Source: Stichopus chloronotus (lineage: Eukaryota; Echinodermata; Holothuroidea; Aspidochirotida; Stichopodidae). From it: a DNA stretch of 64,000 bases. The notes beneath the pieces are model-generated. The model made no database searches. It was not told the origin of the DNA and saw only the letters and a list, made by a program, of their open reading frames with translations. The stretch lies in assembly GCA_021234535.1 (NCBI GenBank), contig CM037830.1, positions 21,569,116 through 21,633,115 of the forward strand, written 5' to 3'. Of the stretch, positions 46,776-60,328 are shown piece by piece. Numbering within the stretch: the first letter of the stretch is position 1; every line of letters begins with the position of its first letter. A program made the translations under genes and the position numbers.

Positions 46776-48255
46776 ACGTGAAACCATGTTGGAATGTACA
46801 AACAAAGTTCATGGTAGAAGAACCAAACTCACATTTCAGATAACAAAACATTCGGTGATTCTTTAGGGATTTCTTCATTAATTCTAAGACTACATAATCA
46901 AGGTTACACAGGCATAGTCTCCTGTATGCTCTCTCGTTGGATTACCTATCTACTACTATAGAAACAATATCAAAGCAAGACATTATGCACCAAATCACCT
47001 AAGTGCTCAGGTTTGCTCAGGTTAACCTACTCTTGGTCGGGAGCCGCGAGTAGACTTTAACTTTTCTTCGATTCGGGCAACCGTGGAACTTTTTAAAAAT
47101 ATAAAAAAAAAACATGAAGCTGGTTTTATATGTGCTTAACAGTTTGAATCAATGTTACTTTGCAAGGTGAATAAATTATAACTTTAAAACAACCCTTCCC
47201 GTTTTCTTTGCACTAAGGCATTGCCTTCGTCAGACAACTTAGTGAAAAAGTCCGATTGTAATCCACCAAGACCTTTAAGGGCCCTGCATTGTCCTCAGAA
47301 TGTAACGTTATATATTTGTCTATGGGTGACAAATCCTGACATCATTAAAACCAGTACCAAGTAGGAATGGCAGCTTGCTTCAGAGTCACGACTATACCAG
47401 GCCGCCGGTACCCGACTCCAAGCCTATACTGTCTACTTCTATACTACACATTCAAGAGAGAAGTGTTCGTGGCTAACCGTCAAGCAGAGAGATTACGCTG
47501 GCAGCTCATATAGACTCAAATGTCGTCCCCAGTTGACCGGCGTGTCTTTGATCTCGACAGTCAATCAACACATTAAAATCCTGCCAGCATTAGATATTGT
47601 ACCGAAGCACCGAAGTTTGATAAAAACAGCACGATGGAAATGTACAAAATTTAAAAGTGCCAGTATTTTGGCAGGTTTCGACCTCTTAATGGCCAGTGAA
47701 GATCTACTTGGAGGTCAGATGAGAAGTTCAATCCAAATTTACCAACCAATCTACCCGTCTCCCGTGTCAATATATCGCTCAGAGCTGTTTATATGCACGT
47801 TTTAATTACTGTCCGGAATACATGTTTGAGTATAGCCATTTTATATATTTATATGGGGGTCATATTTGGGTAATCAGGGGGACCATTACTTTGATGGCTC
47901 AAATAAACTTCAAAGAGAATGCCGCTGTCAATGACAGTAATATAAAAGGAACGGTAATCTTCACCAGTAAACTTGAACATCCCAAATTTAATCCCTGAAA
48001 ATATTTTCTTCCATGAAGTTTTTTTAGGTCCTCTTGATAAAAGTGCTTCGAGTAAGAGATTTCGTTCAAAAATTATATCGAATTCAGACCTTCTGTCATC
48101 GTTTATTCCACGTCACAGCATGAAAGAACAAGTCATAGTGGTCGACATCAAGCTTCATCATTACTGTCATTACTATCAGGTCATAAACGTCACGGTCACT
48201 TTCGTCCCTTTCAGGCTTTATGAGTTCCAACCGTCGTCGTAACGTAAGTGGTTAT
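46776..48255. other. Non-coding stretch; no gene recognised
   Basis: The short open frames (for example 47533-47805 and 47973-48242) have no domain or splice support. Confidence 0.35.
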
Positions 48256-48770
48256 GTATGACATCGTCGCCATCATCGTCGTTCACCGTCACTGTCGTCG
48301 GCATAACCATCCTGATGATCGTCGTAACAGCTGACGTCAGTTATGGACGTTCGTCACCGTCACCTTATAATCGTTGTCATCGTTAATAATCCCATCGTCA
48401 CGATTACCTTGGTACCGTCAGGTCTCGTCATTATTATTGTCCCCAGACTAACAAGCATAGTGTCAATAGCGGTAGTTATCATCATTCCCATTATCATCAC
48501 CATAGTCGGCATTATCACATTTATCATCATCAAAATAATCTTCGTCATCATCATTGCCATAGTTATCATTGTCGTCATCATCAACATCATGATCATCATC
48601 GTCGTCCCTAGTCGTCCGTCATCATCATCGTCATCACTACCATCATCGTCATCATCATATCAATATCATCATCAACATCATGATCATGATCGTCGTCCCC
48701 AATCTTCCATTGTCATCATCATTGTCATCGTCATCATCATCATCATTACAAACATCAACATCGCCTCTGA
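48256..48770. repeat. Long interrupted CAT/CGT trinucleotide array
   Basis: About 500 bp is built mostly of CAT and CGT triplets. Every forward and reverse frame gives low-complexity Ile/Val, Ser or Met/Ile runs, which explains the 186-codon frame at 48343-48903. That frame is a repeat artefact, not a gene. Confidence 0.85.
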
Positions 48771-49926
48771 CGCTACTGGGCTATCACCAGCTAGAAATCG
48801 TCTGTTGGCTTGTCATGAAACACATCCTGAAATTTTGCACAGTGTTATTGCTTCACTCGTGATTGTAAACATTTTAATAGCGAATTTACTCCCTGTTGCA
48901 TGATAATGCCACTGATGTACTGATAAAGTCTCCTCACATCTTTTATAACATCACCTCCCCCCCCCCCCCCCTTCCTTTCAGTCCTTATCATCACTAAACC
49001 ATTAAGACGAAAAACATTCATTCGCAGGGAGTGCCCGGGCCGTCTGCGTATCAGTATGCCTAGAAAAGTAAGTTAATGTATGCATATATTAAACTACATA
49101 TTGTACATTTGGCCTGAAGCAATGCATGTCTCCAACACTGCCGTTCACATTGTCGTATATCTGACACTCGAAAAGCATGACGAGTTGCCATTTTTATCAA
49201 ACAAAAATACGCTAGCAACGTTGTCATCGACTCATTTTGGGTGATCATTTCATTTGGATGATGGGGTAAAAGACACTCTCAAGTGTTGACGTCATTGTTT
49301 CAGGTATATCACATGTTACAATAAAAGAACACGGGACACAAATGATAATCCATTCTGTTCTATCCATTTCTATAAAGTTGGCCAACAGTATGTATAAAAT
49401 TTCTGTCTTTTAGGCAAAACATTTTAACGATTAAGTTGGCTCGACTGTTACTTCTCGCTGCAGGAATACCTTGCTAATTTAGCCGTTCTCTAGTTCAACG
49501 CAAACTTTGGAACCAATATGAGTGTAATCAACCTGCTTTTTATTTTGTAATCGTTTAGGCTACGTCAAGTTATGGCCAGCAAGAGTGGGTTTGTCATATT
49601 GATTAGTAAGTAAGCCATTGCTCTTTACTTAAAAGTGGGATACAATTCAGAATGGTGAGAGTGCGGTCGACTGACATAAAATCACCACCCTTTTATTATG
49701 TTTCATGAATACACGGGAAGACAACCATCTGCTGGTGTCAAATATACCTAAATTTATACCACAACCTTTTGGACCTTCTTTTTTTTTCTCTCTATAAAGC
49801 AAAAGCAAACACATCAGTGTGGTACCACAATCATATTCAGCTCGGTGTATCGATCCCAACATCGTGACTGAGTTGTAAGCCAGGGCCCTATATAGTTAGG
49901 GCCAGCCAGCCAGGGCCCTACATGTT
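48771..49926. other. Non-coding stretch; no gene recognised
   Basis: It contains a C15 tract at about 48957-48971 and otherwise unremarkable AT-rich sequence. Confidence 0.35.
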
Positions 49927-50274
49927 TTAAGTTGGAATATGAGTTGTACTGGCAATCGCCTGGCCATCTATCTTAGTTCTTTGTCACATGTTTCATTGAA
50001 GCGAAAGCTAGGCGAAAAGATCACCTGTCATGAAAACCTGAGAGAGAACTGTGCATTCATCTTCCAGATATTTTGAATGTTTGAAAATTATTGTCTTGAC
50101 ATTTTCGTTGGCCCTTAAAAATTCGGACCCTCCAAAGAAAGCCTACAGCCGTCAGTCACTGTTACTTGAAATCAAATAGACAAACGGGAATGGATATGAA
50201 TATTTGGGCTTTGTAACATATTTGACTTTCAGTGGCAAAGTATGACAAATTTTCAACTCGTATTCCAGCTTTAA
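49927..50274 (-). mobile_element. Family-1 MITE, copy 4 (reverse orientation)
   Basis: It starts TTAAGTTGGAATATGAGTTG and ends CAACTCGTATTCCAGCTTTAA, so the ends are inverted. The interior is the reverse complement of the other copies: CACCTGTCATGAAAACCTGA, TGCATTCATCTTCCAGATAT, TTGTCTTGACATTTTCGTTGG. It is full length. Confidence 0.85.
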
Positions 50275-50499
50275 CTCAGAGCTTGCAGTTAAAAACAAAC
50301 TCAGAGCTTACTCATGCAAGGTATAATTTCGAATTCAACTGTATTAAAGGCCGCTGGCTCGTAACGCTTATAACAAATGTGTGGCCTTTCAGTGAATAAC
50401 CCTGATAAATAGTTTTCGTATTTTAATAAAATAGACCTTAATCGATTGCATTTTCACCTAAAATACTCGAAAACAGGATACAACCCATGAAAGGCTCAT

Positions 50500-50640
50500 T
50501 CAGCCAGTGTTGTCCGTTCCCAGCATGACACCCTTACACCCGAGTGAGTACAACCGGCTGATAAGCTCCATTGTGGTATAGCCGACATTGTCCGTTGCCG
50601 TAAAGTCTGACCGTACCGGTGCGCTCTCGGAGGTGTTCAG
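50500..50640 (-). CDS. Candidate terminal exon, unidentified minus-strand gene
   Basis: The acceptor AACGACGATTTTCTCACAG precedes 47 phase-0 codons ending in TGA (50502-50500). The peptide includes LNTSESAPVRSDF, TATDNVGYTTMELISRLYS and LGCKGVMLGTDNTG. Codons are richer in G/C at third positions than the AT-rich surroundings, which favours real coding. No family was recognised. Upstream exons would lie at higher coordinates; I could not identify them. A family-1 MITE begins 226 bp downstream. Confidence 0.38.
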   Translation of the reverse strand: MNTSESAPVRSDFTATDNVGYTTMELISRLYSLGCKGVMLGTDNTG

Positions 50641-51039
50641 CTGTGAGAAAATCGTCGTTATTGACTGGATGTATTTCTGTTTTTTTATTTTCCCATTTTT
50701 TTTTTTTGCCGGAAAATCCTCAATTGTAAATGGGTGCCTCGACAAATACATGTCTGCTTCAAAGGTATGCCGATGACTGCGGGCTTTCCTTGTCTGCTGC
50801 TGAACAAATATACTTGAACTCGTTTTTAACCCCAATATCTGTCACTCGTGGTCACAATTGTAGACGATATTTAAGACAAACTGAGAACTGCTCAAAAGGG
50901 CGTATCATTAATAGGCCTATATTTTTTTTTGTTATTTCATCCCTATACGTAATATAAAGGGAGGAAATATTGTACCTACTTGAGCGGTTCAAGTCGCAAA
51001 AAGGAACACTTAAATGGTAGCCCACCTTACACCCCCTTG

Positions 51040-51610
51040 TGGCATTCAGCCGAAAGTTGGTGGGTCGGTAGTCCTTGTGAGGGGTATGTCATGGTATACA
51101 AATGACATGGATCGGGAATACCTACTGGGGTTACGGATGAGAAGGAGTGTCCAAATATGTGTGTGCGTGCGTACAACAGGACCTTTGTCACGATCACTTC
51201 CTAGATAGTGAGTCGAATGAACCTCAAACATGGTGGGTAGGTGCCCGGGTATGATCTGTAGTGTCCGTCCGAGCGATGACGTCATGGGTCAAAGGTGACA
51301 GGTCATGAAAACGAAAAACACATTTTAGCATTACCTCAATGTGAATATTCGAGAGGTATTAAACTACCATATATGGAAAGTAGACAATACGAGGTTTTTT
51401 TTAAATGTTGATGACGTCACCAGGTCAAAGGTCACGTGGTTAAAGTTGAAAACGGCAAAAATGCTCTGAATAAGTGTGTCACGATCTCTTCCTAGACGAT
51501 AAGTCGGATGAACCTCAAACTTTGTGGGTGGTTGCCTGGGTATGAAATGTACTGTCCACCCGACTGATGACGTCACAGATCAAGGGCAAAAGTCATGATT
51601 ACTGTAAAAC
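51040..51610. repeat. Second AGGTCA-type tandem array (~140-bp sub-units in ~290-bp repeats)
   Basis: The block TCACGATCxCTTCCTAGA, then GAATGAACCTCAAAC, GGTGGGTxGxTGCCxGGGTATGA, and TGATGACGTCA occurs at 51190-51300 and again at 51480-51580. Receptor-like half-sites recur at 51286 (GGGTCA A AGGTGA C AGGTCA) and 51422 (AGGTCA A AGGTCA, perfect direct repeat with 1-bp spacer). CRE-like TGACGTCA is present at each end. The two minus-strand frames (51285-51046, 51576-51364) are similar only because the DNA is repeated. Confidence 0.75.
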
Positions 51611-54600
51611 ATAATCCAGTGTTAGGTGGTGGTAGTACATGGTGTCAACATAACTTTTACATAGTTGCCTTTCCATGAATGTGACACGGTATTTCAACTT
51701 ACAACCATGTTCTAGGCTCAGTGTTTACTTCTGGTAGCGATGCCTTTTTACCGTGCGTTGATAATACCTTCACTGAGTATATGTTTACAATGTACACATA
51801 TATAGATATACTGCACAATTGTTCAAGAACTCGAGATGTTTATGCACTGTGACGAAAATACTGAACCATGCATAACACGATTTTCATAGCACTGAAAGAA
51901 ACAAAAATCCACAGTGACGGTAATACGCATGCGTAAACGCAGAATGCTCAGACGCTCACGTGTTTCTTCAGAGACTGTGCGATATCTAGGCACATGTGTA
52001 CGCGCATGCAGGTGTTTGTGCCGTTCGACGCTTTATGCGGTATATTGCAGTCATTAAGTAACGTGAATATTCAGCACCTCTATCCACAACGAGCAATCTG
52101 AATCACTGATGAAATATACAGCTCAGCGTACTTCTGGAGAATGGGTATGCAAAACGATAGGGATGAGATTTGCAACTCCCTGGATTGCCTACTTGTTTCT
52201 TCTTTGTCACGGACGTCACTGCGCTACCCGTCACTCTGTTTTGACGGAAAGATGTTCATTGTAATTACGACAGTTTCATGGGGGCGAATGGATAACACAC
52301 TACGCATTTGCAAAAACTGAAACGCAAAACGTCATATGAGAAACCTCTATACGAAGAATGAAACACTAACACTGCACCAAACGCCAATGAACGATCCACT
52401 AGGATGTGTACTTGTTTTAGTTTGTAGGGTTCCTCTCATGACGTCAGGTTTTGTCTGTCATAAACTGCTATCGGTGTACATTCCAACGATGCTATCGTAA
52501 ACATTCCTTGAAATCCTATAGTTAACTTTCATGAAAAGTCCTAAGCAGCGAATGACTTTAGGATATGAATCATCACCTAATCTCTTATACGAACACGAGG
52601 AATTACATGTCCCACGATACTTAATTCGGTACCGTATTAAGTGAATAGAACTACTATAATAATGCCACTCATGATATACTGTCAGCTGACCACTAGACAT
52701 CAGCAGGTTTCTGGTAATGACTGACCCCTCCCCTCCCCCGGCAGAGAGTGGCCTTCAATGAGTACTTTAAAATTATATTTCTTTGGTCACCGAACCATCA
52801 ACAATACCGTGAGCATAAATCATAGTTGATGTATTTCAAAACAATATGAAAACGAACATTATAAGTCAATCCCAACATATTGTGTACGATATTCACAGGC
52901 CTCCGACGAGTCACATATATCAGCAGATGAAATGTTGGTATTCTTTTCTAAGTGTTTACTTGTCATGTCACACGGAGACGAAACAGCATGTGCACGACAC
53001 ATCTTGCTTATATAATTGGCGATAAGCTGACTTTAATTACATTCAGCTGATAAATGAAGAGGAGATTTTTTTTGTTTGTTTTTTTTTGTAATTCGAATCT
53101 GCAGTTGAGAGTGATGAAGACCGAGTACAGGGACCGAGACAGTATCAGTGACGTCATGAGCTTAGCCTTATCACCGTATGATAGTTTCATACCAAATAAA
53201 AAAAAATGTTCGTTTCAGATATGAATAATGCATCATATGACAATGTGGAAAAATCGAGACTTGGAAAAGGAGGTTTAAATTAAAATTCCAGACAAAACTG
53301 GTACTTAATATTCAGAATCGCCTCCAGCTAAAACTAAAAATAGTTCCCCGGTAACAAATCAACAATGCACGGTGTAGGCATTCACTGCACGATGCATGTT
53401 CCCAGTCTCCGCCTGTGAGTTGTGTCCATGACGAGTAACAAAATGTTGCTCAGGACTCCACCTCCCTTATGATGTTGCTTTCGGTGAAATTGAACCTCAT
53501 GATCCTCATGTAAGTAAGAAGATACTATGCCAGGAGGCTTTAACAACTGCTCCAAAGTTACAGTCATAGGTCTACATTGCAGCTGTTTTGCTTAAACGTT
53601 GTCATCTCAATGGTTATATTTATTTGTTATCATTTACACCTCATTATTTGATTGCAATGAATTTCGTCGATTTTTGCTCCTTTAAGATTATTTTCAGTTG
53701 AAGCAGGAACAGCGCTTTCGTTCGTTTTTGTCAGAAGAATATCTAATCATAATGTATATGTAAAATGCAACGTACATGACAGATGCTGCATAATGAGTAA
53801 CGGAAATCACCGATGAATTAGTTTTTCCTGGGTATTGTATTAAATTTCTTTTATTATTCGTACCAGTTGTGCGAAATCAATTCGAAGAACATGCATTTTC
53901 AGTTCACTGGCACGTTCCAGTTACCGTCCAAATTCTACTTAATTTGAACAATTTAATGCGTTTACGTTAAATCATACATCTTACTAGACAAACAAAATTA
54001 TAAGAGCTAAATGAAGTAAACGACTCGTCGAGTAGTTCTCAGGCCAAACTCGTGCTTGCTGATTTAAAGAACTAACTCCCTCCCCCCTCCATTTTTTAAA
54101 GAAAGGCTATCAATCTTTCGTATCTTTTATGTGGTTTAGTTCGGCTTACTCTTTTGATTTCCCTTTGCACACTACACATAACGCAAAGTGACTCCAGTAT
54201 TCTTTAATTTGCCGTGACCGAGTTATTGACAATCGTATTATTGTCAAAACTGCAGTTCACAATTTTACATCGCTATAGCTAAACACATGTACAACTACAT
54301 GAATAAACATATATTCCAATACATATTCATTTAGCATTACGTGTTACTCTGATTAAAGGTAATTTACAGACTGAATTGCTTCTTTCAGCGATGTTATAAG
54401 TTGATACTCTCAGCATATGTGCAGGCATATATTGTCTTTAATTTTATCGATATGTCACAGACAATATCGCATACCATCATACAGAAACAAATTGGCGCTG
54501 ACTCATGAAAAGTTGTGTGAAAATTACTTCCAATTATGATTTCATGCCAGACGGGCTGAGTCATTTATCGAATAAAATATTAAAAGATTTGGTATACAGA

Positions 54601-55473
54601 GAGACATAGAGAAAATATGGCGATTTATGTGTTACAAAAAAAAATAATAATGTGAGAGTGAACGGTGAAATGTATCTCATTTGATTTTAGTCATATTTAG
54701 CAATACAGGTGTAGTTACAGTATGAATTTATGGTCAATGAAGCTGTGAAGAAACGATGTGTGTATTCTGTGATGTCAGGGTGTATGAGCTGACAATACAG
54801 TGAGGAGAAAACTGAGATGGAGCGAGGGGGGAGGGGGGGGGGAGTGGTTGAAAGGGAGAAAAGGGTTAAGGTGGGGGTGAGGATAGGAAGTGTGAAGACA
54901 TACAGGAGATGAATAGCAAGGGTATACAGAGGATGAATATACTTTTGGTCAGTTATATGATGCTTTTTAGCAAACATTTTATCTTTTAATTAGACTTTTT
55001 ATCCCCTTTGAATGAGAGTTCAGGCTTATGCCACTCTGAATTACTTTTCCTCTCTCAGGTGGCGTAAGTATGTATTGCACTCTTATCTATGCCGCTCAGC
55101 TGACAGTTGACACGGTACTTGGTTTGGCTTCATTTAATAGTGCTCACATATTCGGTATAACTATACAACCACAGACCAACGGCACTATACATTTTTAGGT
55201 GATTGCCATTGAAATTGCCACAAACGAGCACGTCGTTACAGCACGGTGCTATACTTGAAAAACAAAGGTACGAGAACAAGGTTTAACGCACTTGCACAAG
55301 TAACATAAACGTCATCCTTAAATAAAGAAAGACAGAAAAAGAGGGCGTTTAAAATAAAAGAAGGCGGCACACAAAGAAAGCACACGCTGTAATCATTGTT
55401 AAACTATTCAGTCTTAACATTAAACATCTATAAAAAAACAACAACTTTATCTCCTCCGAATATGATGCATAAG
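51611..55473. other. Non-coding stretch; no gene recognised
   Basis: Both strands were read. A few short frames look weakly protein-like (for example the minus frame at 53190-53008), but none has a defensible splice context. G-rich tracts lie near 54825-54842. Confidence 0.35.
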
Positions 55474-55686
55474 ATGCGGCATTTAAATTGTTGAAAGTTT
55501 GGGTGAACAAAATATTTTTGAACTAAAAATAACCCTCTGAGCGAAACTTAATATTATTATTATTTTTTTTTTGAAAGGAAGGTTACCGCCCATCTTTAAT
55601 TTGTATAATCTATCATTCAGCGTCCTTAAATATTTCCCCTAAAAATATGATATTTTCCTTTAAAAAAGCGCCTTATTTCCCTTTAA
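55474..55686 (-). mobile_element. Family-2 (TTAA) MITE, partial copy, reverse
   Basis: The right end in reverse complement reads TTTAAAGGGAAATAAGGCGC, close to the family terminus. The interior shares AAAGTTTGGGTGAACAAA and ATAATCTATCATTCAGCGTCC with the full copy at 45635. The other terminus is missing. Confidence 0.65.
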
Positions 55687-58600
55687 ATAGAAGACACTTA
55701 TATCGCTGTTTTTTTTTTGTTTTTTTTTTGTCATTAGGAGTCCTCTGTCTTAGATACTGCATACCTTGCTTCGTGTATTCCCGAAGAGCCATATTCAAAA
55801 CAGATCAAATCTATTTGTGTTCCTGACGTTGCTTCCAGGGATGTCCTTCAAGTTTTCTTTGGCAAATCGAATTTAATCAGATATTACATTTTCGTCATCT
55901 AGCAATTAACCTGATTTCGAAGGGAGGAGATTGCAGTTTGAGAAATACCTTATAATTTGGCAAAAGAAATGAAGGCAAACGTCAGTTGTGGTATTTATTA
56001 AGTGCTCGTTATGATTTATCTAAGTAAAAGAAATAAATAACAGCACTTGGGTATACCGTATGTCATAGTCCATTAATACATAACGATAATGACGAAACGC
56101 TCATGCAGGGAGCTAAATCAATGATAGTTTTTACTTTGTTTCAAAGTAAGATAGCGTACCGGTGCTATTCTTAGTTTATTATTAATGTTTCATTCGTTCG
56201 AAAGGGTCATGATGACAAGCACGTAGAGGGATGGGAGGGAGGGGGGGGGGGTGGGGCGATGGAAATGCTGAAATTACTCCCTCAGTCCTCAGTCTACCAT
56301 CCTTTTTACCAGGCCATTTCCGAACTTGTCTGCCAGCAACGTATGTACAATGAAAAGTTTGAATTGTTGTTTTTTTTTTTAATTTGTGAACCAAACTGCC
56401 ACTAACTTTGTTAGAATGAACTAAACTGACAATAATTTACAAGACATAATGAACGACTGTCAGGTAAGGAGATGAGTGTCAACATGTCCCAGCAGGTTTT
56501 GTTATGAACAGATAATTGGCAGGCTTTATAGAATGTCAAGCGGTGAGGATTGGCTGCATGCAGAGACACAACTAACATGTTGGAAATATTCCCACACAAC
56601 GGTGATTCATTTGCATATATGTCTAGGTAAACTTCCGCTGTTCTCACGTTTATAATTTACGGATTTGAACATGCAAGTGAGGCTCAAATAAAATCTTAGT
56701 CAAAGAAATGTTTTCTTCAATTCAGTTTGAATTCATCCCCATGAGTGACAATCCTCAGGCTACTCCACATCTTTGTTTCTTTGCTTTTCTCTGTTTCTTC
56801 AAATTATTTCAATAAAAGACAAGAGCCACCACCCTCCAGTCCATTTGTGATAATTACTTCCCCAAGCGTGAATGTCTTTAACATCCCTATACTGCTGTTT
56901 TCTTCGTCTGCTAAGCGTTAGCGTTTTCTCACTCTCTCTTTCTCTCTTTCTTCTTCTTGCAATCAGGGTAATTATACACTGTGTTATACACACGTGTAGG
57001 TCTGCGCCTGAAATTAAAATACAGTACATCCGCGCGCGCTCCAAGATTTCCTCCCATCTTCACCTGCGGCTGGGAAAAATTGACATCATCACCGGAAACA
57101 GATGTACTATTAACTGGAGTATGCCCCTATAAGGATAATGGATTTTCCTGTTCAACAGTTCAGTGCCGCAAACAACATAAACGCATCAGAAGATGTATCG
57201 ATATTTACGAATTTGACTGCGATATGGCCCTGGATGATATGAATGCAAGTGAACAAAAAAAAAAAAATAAAAGAAGTAAGAACTATATCACTGACCTTTA
57301 ATCTATATGTACGATCTTTATGTATCCGTCAACACAGGCTGTAAGTTATGGGCCTACCTTGAGCTTCATACCGGCAATAGTTAATTACGAATGCAGTGTA
57401 GGCTGCCTGTCTGTATGAACCTAATCACAACGGGACAGTAAGTATGTAAAGTTTTCACTTCCTGTATAGTAAACAATACTTTATCTCGTCAATGCGGCTT
57501 TGGCACTGTGCACCTTACTCGAAACAAGGGAACTGAGACCGGCTTGTCTTCTGTTATCTCATCCAGGGTACGACATAGTCTAACCTACAAAGAAAAAAGT
57601 TGTTTTCAACTACTGTCTCTGTGTACTGTAATGGAAGGCTCCATTAAAATCGGTGATCCGTGTTTGGTCCTTTTCCAAGAGTATTGCATCTCTGTTCGTT
57701 TGTTTAATTAGATTTTAAGGTCAGCTCATTAAATTTTCCACACTGTCAATGATTCGGCTAATTTAAAGAGAATTTAGACCAAACTGAGCTGTGCTATTAG
57801 ATCAAACTGTGCTAGACTGTTAGGCCTAAAAATGGTTGCCGAACATTTTCGCAGAACTGGTACTTATGTGGCAATTGTACATGGTCCGTATACAAATGTC
57901 AGTTTTCAGAAGCTTATCAGTTGTTTTTTTTTTTCTGTTTTGTAAATTATGAATTTTCACACATTTCATACCATTAGATCGCTGACCCAACTTCACCCCT
58001 GTCCCACCCCCCCTGCCCTTCTCTTTCACTTTATTTCTGCATACGTTGGTGTTTAGGAAGCGTAGAAATATATTTCTCTTGTACGAAGTTGTGACAATGA
58101 ATTTAGTGACGCTTACCGTAAAATGTACAGCAAACCAAGGAGTTAGAGTTGCGCGAACATCGCAATACTTTTTTCATTTTTGTCTATCTAAATGCATTAC
58201 AGTATTTAAAAAAAAATTGTTGACAGAGTTATATCATGAGGTATTGACTGGGCAGCCTGTATCAAGTATGATAAAATAGACTGTTTTGTGATATTTGATG
58301 GATCATTTGTCACAACCAGTCACGGAGTTGCTATACACACACATATCGTTCTGAAATACATCGTATAGGTCTTCCATGCTTTCATCGTTGGTGTCTGGTC
58401 GGTACAGCCTACCGACAACCATGTGGCACCAGTATGTATGCCACGTGGTAGTAGGACTACGCGTGTGGGAATGTTTCATCTGCTCAACCTTTGTGATGTC
58501 ACAGTACAGTTTTCATGGTTTGTTTTTTTCTTTTATCTCGTCAAGTTTTTTTTTTTGGGGGGGGGGAGGAGTGAGGGGGGTCATTTTGATGACAGAAGCA

Positions 58601-60328
58601 AGTCTTCCTATTAATTGTATGATGGTTTTCGCCATTGCAGGCAAAACACTCTAACACTGACAAAACGTGAGAGATCCGTCGATGCATATACGGATGCGCT
58701 TTCAAAAGGACGACTTACCCCTTTTGCAGTCATTATCGCCCAAAGCTGAACTCGTATGATTCATTCCACGGTATTTAACATATCACTTTTCATATTTAAA
58801 CTCTTTTTCTGATGGTCCTTTGGGGACCAAGTTCTTTCCCCTCTCAACTTTTATTTACACTGTAGGTGATCATCCCATTTTATCTTTTATGGTCAAGTTC
58901 ACAGGGGCGGTTCCTCTTCCTTTTTTTTCTTAGTAATATTATTTGTTGTGTTTCTTCCATCGCTTGACTTACCATAATTTGAGTGAGTGGTTGAGGGAAA
59001 GCCTCTCGCGCGCGATTCCCGCAATTTGTCTTGATGACGCACGCTTCCTTTTTCAGGAGCGGGCCTACGCCGCGGGGCAGGATGTGAACCCCCAATGAAT
59101 TAAAACTATCGTATTTAGTCTGCGCGAAATTGCGTTCTCGCCAATTCTCTGAGGAAGGAATTCCCTGCACAAAAAAAAAAAAAAAATTCGTCTGCCTCGC
59201 CCGAGCCCATCGAGCAGGTTACTTGAAGCGTTAGGAGGAGGTGCGTCAAAATCATTTTTAAATCATTTCGCTTCATTTCATCTCAAAATATATTTGGCAT
59301 AATTAAATTTCGCTTCGTTAGTTCGAATGCGTTTAATCGTGGCTGGAATACAGGGGGAAGAAATAAAAAAGACAAAAACTTAACGAAGGAATTCCTTTGC
59401 TTCAACTAGCAATGAAATATTATGCAACCTAATACAAATAGGAAAACAGTATGAAAACTTGAGCCATATGGACTATGTTCATTACATTGGGAACAACTTG
59501 ACCATATTGTGATGTTCGGTTTGAGTTCAACTTCCCAGTTCAGTGCAAATGGGAAACAGCAAATATAGTTGCTTTGGTGAGAGACAGAAGCCAAATTAAA
59601 AACATAGACGTATCAGACATTCCATCTGTTTATTCGTTTCCCCCATAAAGACATCTATGCAGTCAGACAGACAGACAGATAGACAGAGAGACAGATATGC
59701 AGACAACGGACATTCAAGTAGAGTTTTTAATATTTTTTGAAGTTCGATTCTAAATTACTTTATACTTTAAATCGATAACAGAAATATGAGTATAGAAAGG
59801 ACTGAGTAGTTCTGTGAAATTCATTCTCGTAGGGTTATTCAACAGAAGCAAGCTGTAATTTGAAAGTAAAACAAGTTATGTTTGAGAAATGCCTACCCTG
59901 CATCCATTATGATGAGGCACTATACGCTTTGCGAATCCCTCTGTCAAGGTATTTAGGGGGTCATTGAGTTGTTTCGTGAATTTCACTATTTTGTCATTTC
60001 ATTGAACCCGTTTCTTTCATATACCCATGACAAATGGTCAAGTATAAGAAAATCTCTATGTATCTCACGTATAAAATTGTGTTTAAGAACAGAGTAATTA
60101 ACGATTGAATTTGACTTTTGAAAAATTTGTGACCATACATTTTTTTTTTTAACATTAGCACGATAAGGCATATGTATACAGCCAGTGCAAAAATCAGGGT
60201 CAGAAATGCGTGTAAATGTTGACAAGTTTTGTGACCGTTAGATGTGAAACATACAATACGTGACGGTAACTCATTATGTTTATTACAAGTAATTGTTATG
60301 TGGTTGAAACCGGCAAAATTTTCACAAA
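55687..60328. other. Non-coding stretch; no gene recognised
   Basis: It contains G tracts at about 56240-56249 and 58558-58567. A plus frame at about 57090-57300 (with SCSTVQCRKQHKRIRRCIDIYEF) is protein-like but unidentified and ends in an A-tract. A GC-rich patch lies at 59000-59100. Confidence 0.3.
59661..59705. repeat. (ACAG/ATAG)n microsatellite
   Basis: Interrupted tetranucleotide repeat CAGACAGACAGATAGACAGAGAG. Confidence 0.85.

Noticed and set aside
48343..48903. 186-codon frame, the longest non-LINE ORF in the right half
   Set aside because: It is created by a CAT/CGT triplet array; frames on both strands are open and low-complexity.
51046..51576. Two similar minus-strand peptides (MTSSLGRT, MTSSVGWT) looking like a duplicated gene
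   Set aside because: The similarity follows from the tandem repeat DNA; both frames break up outside the repeat core.
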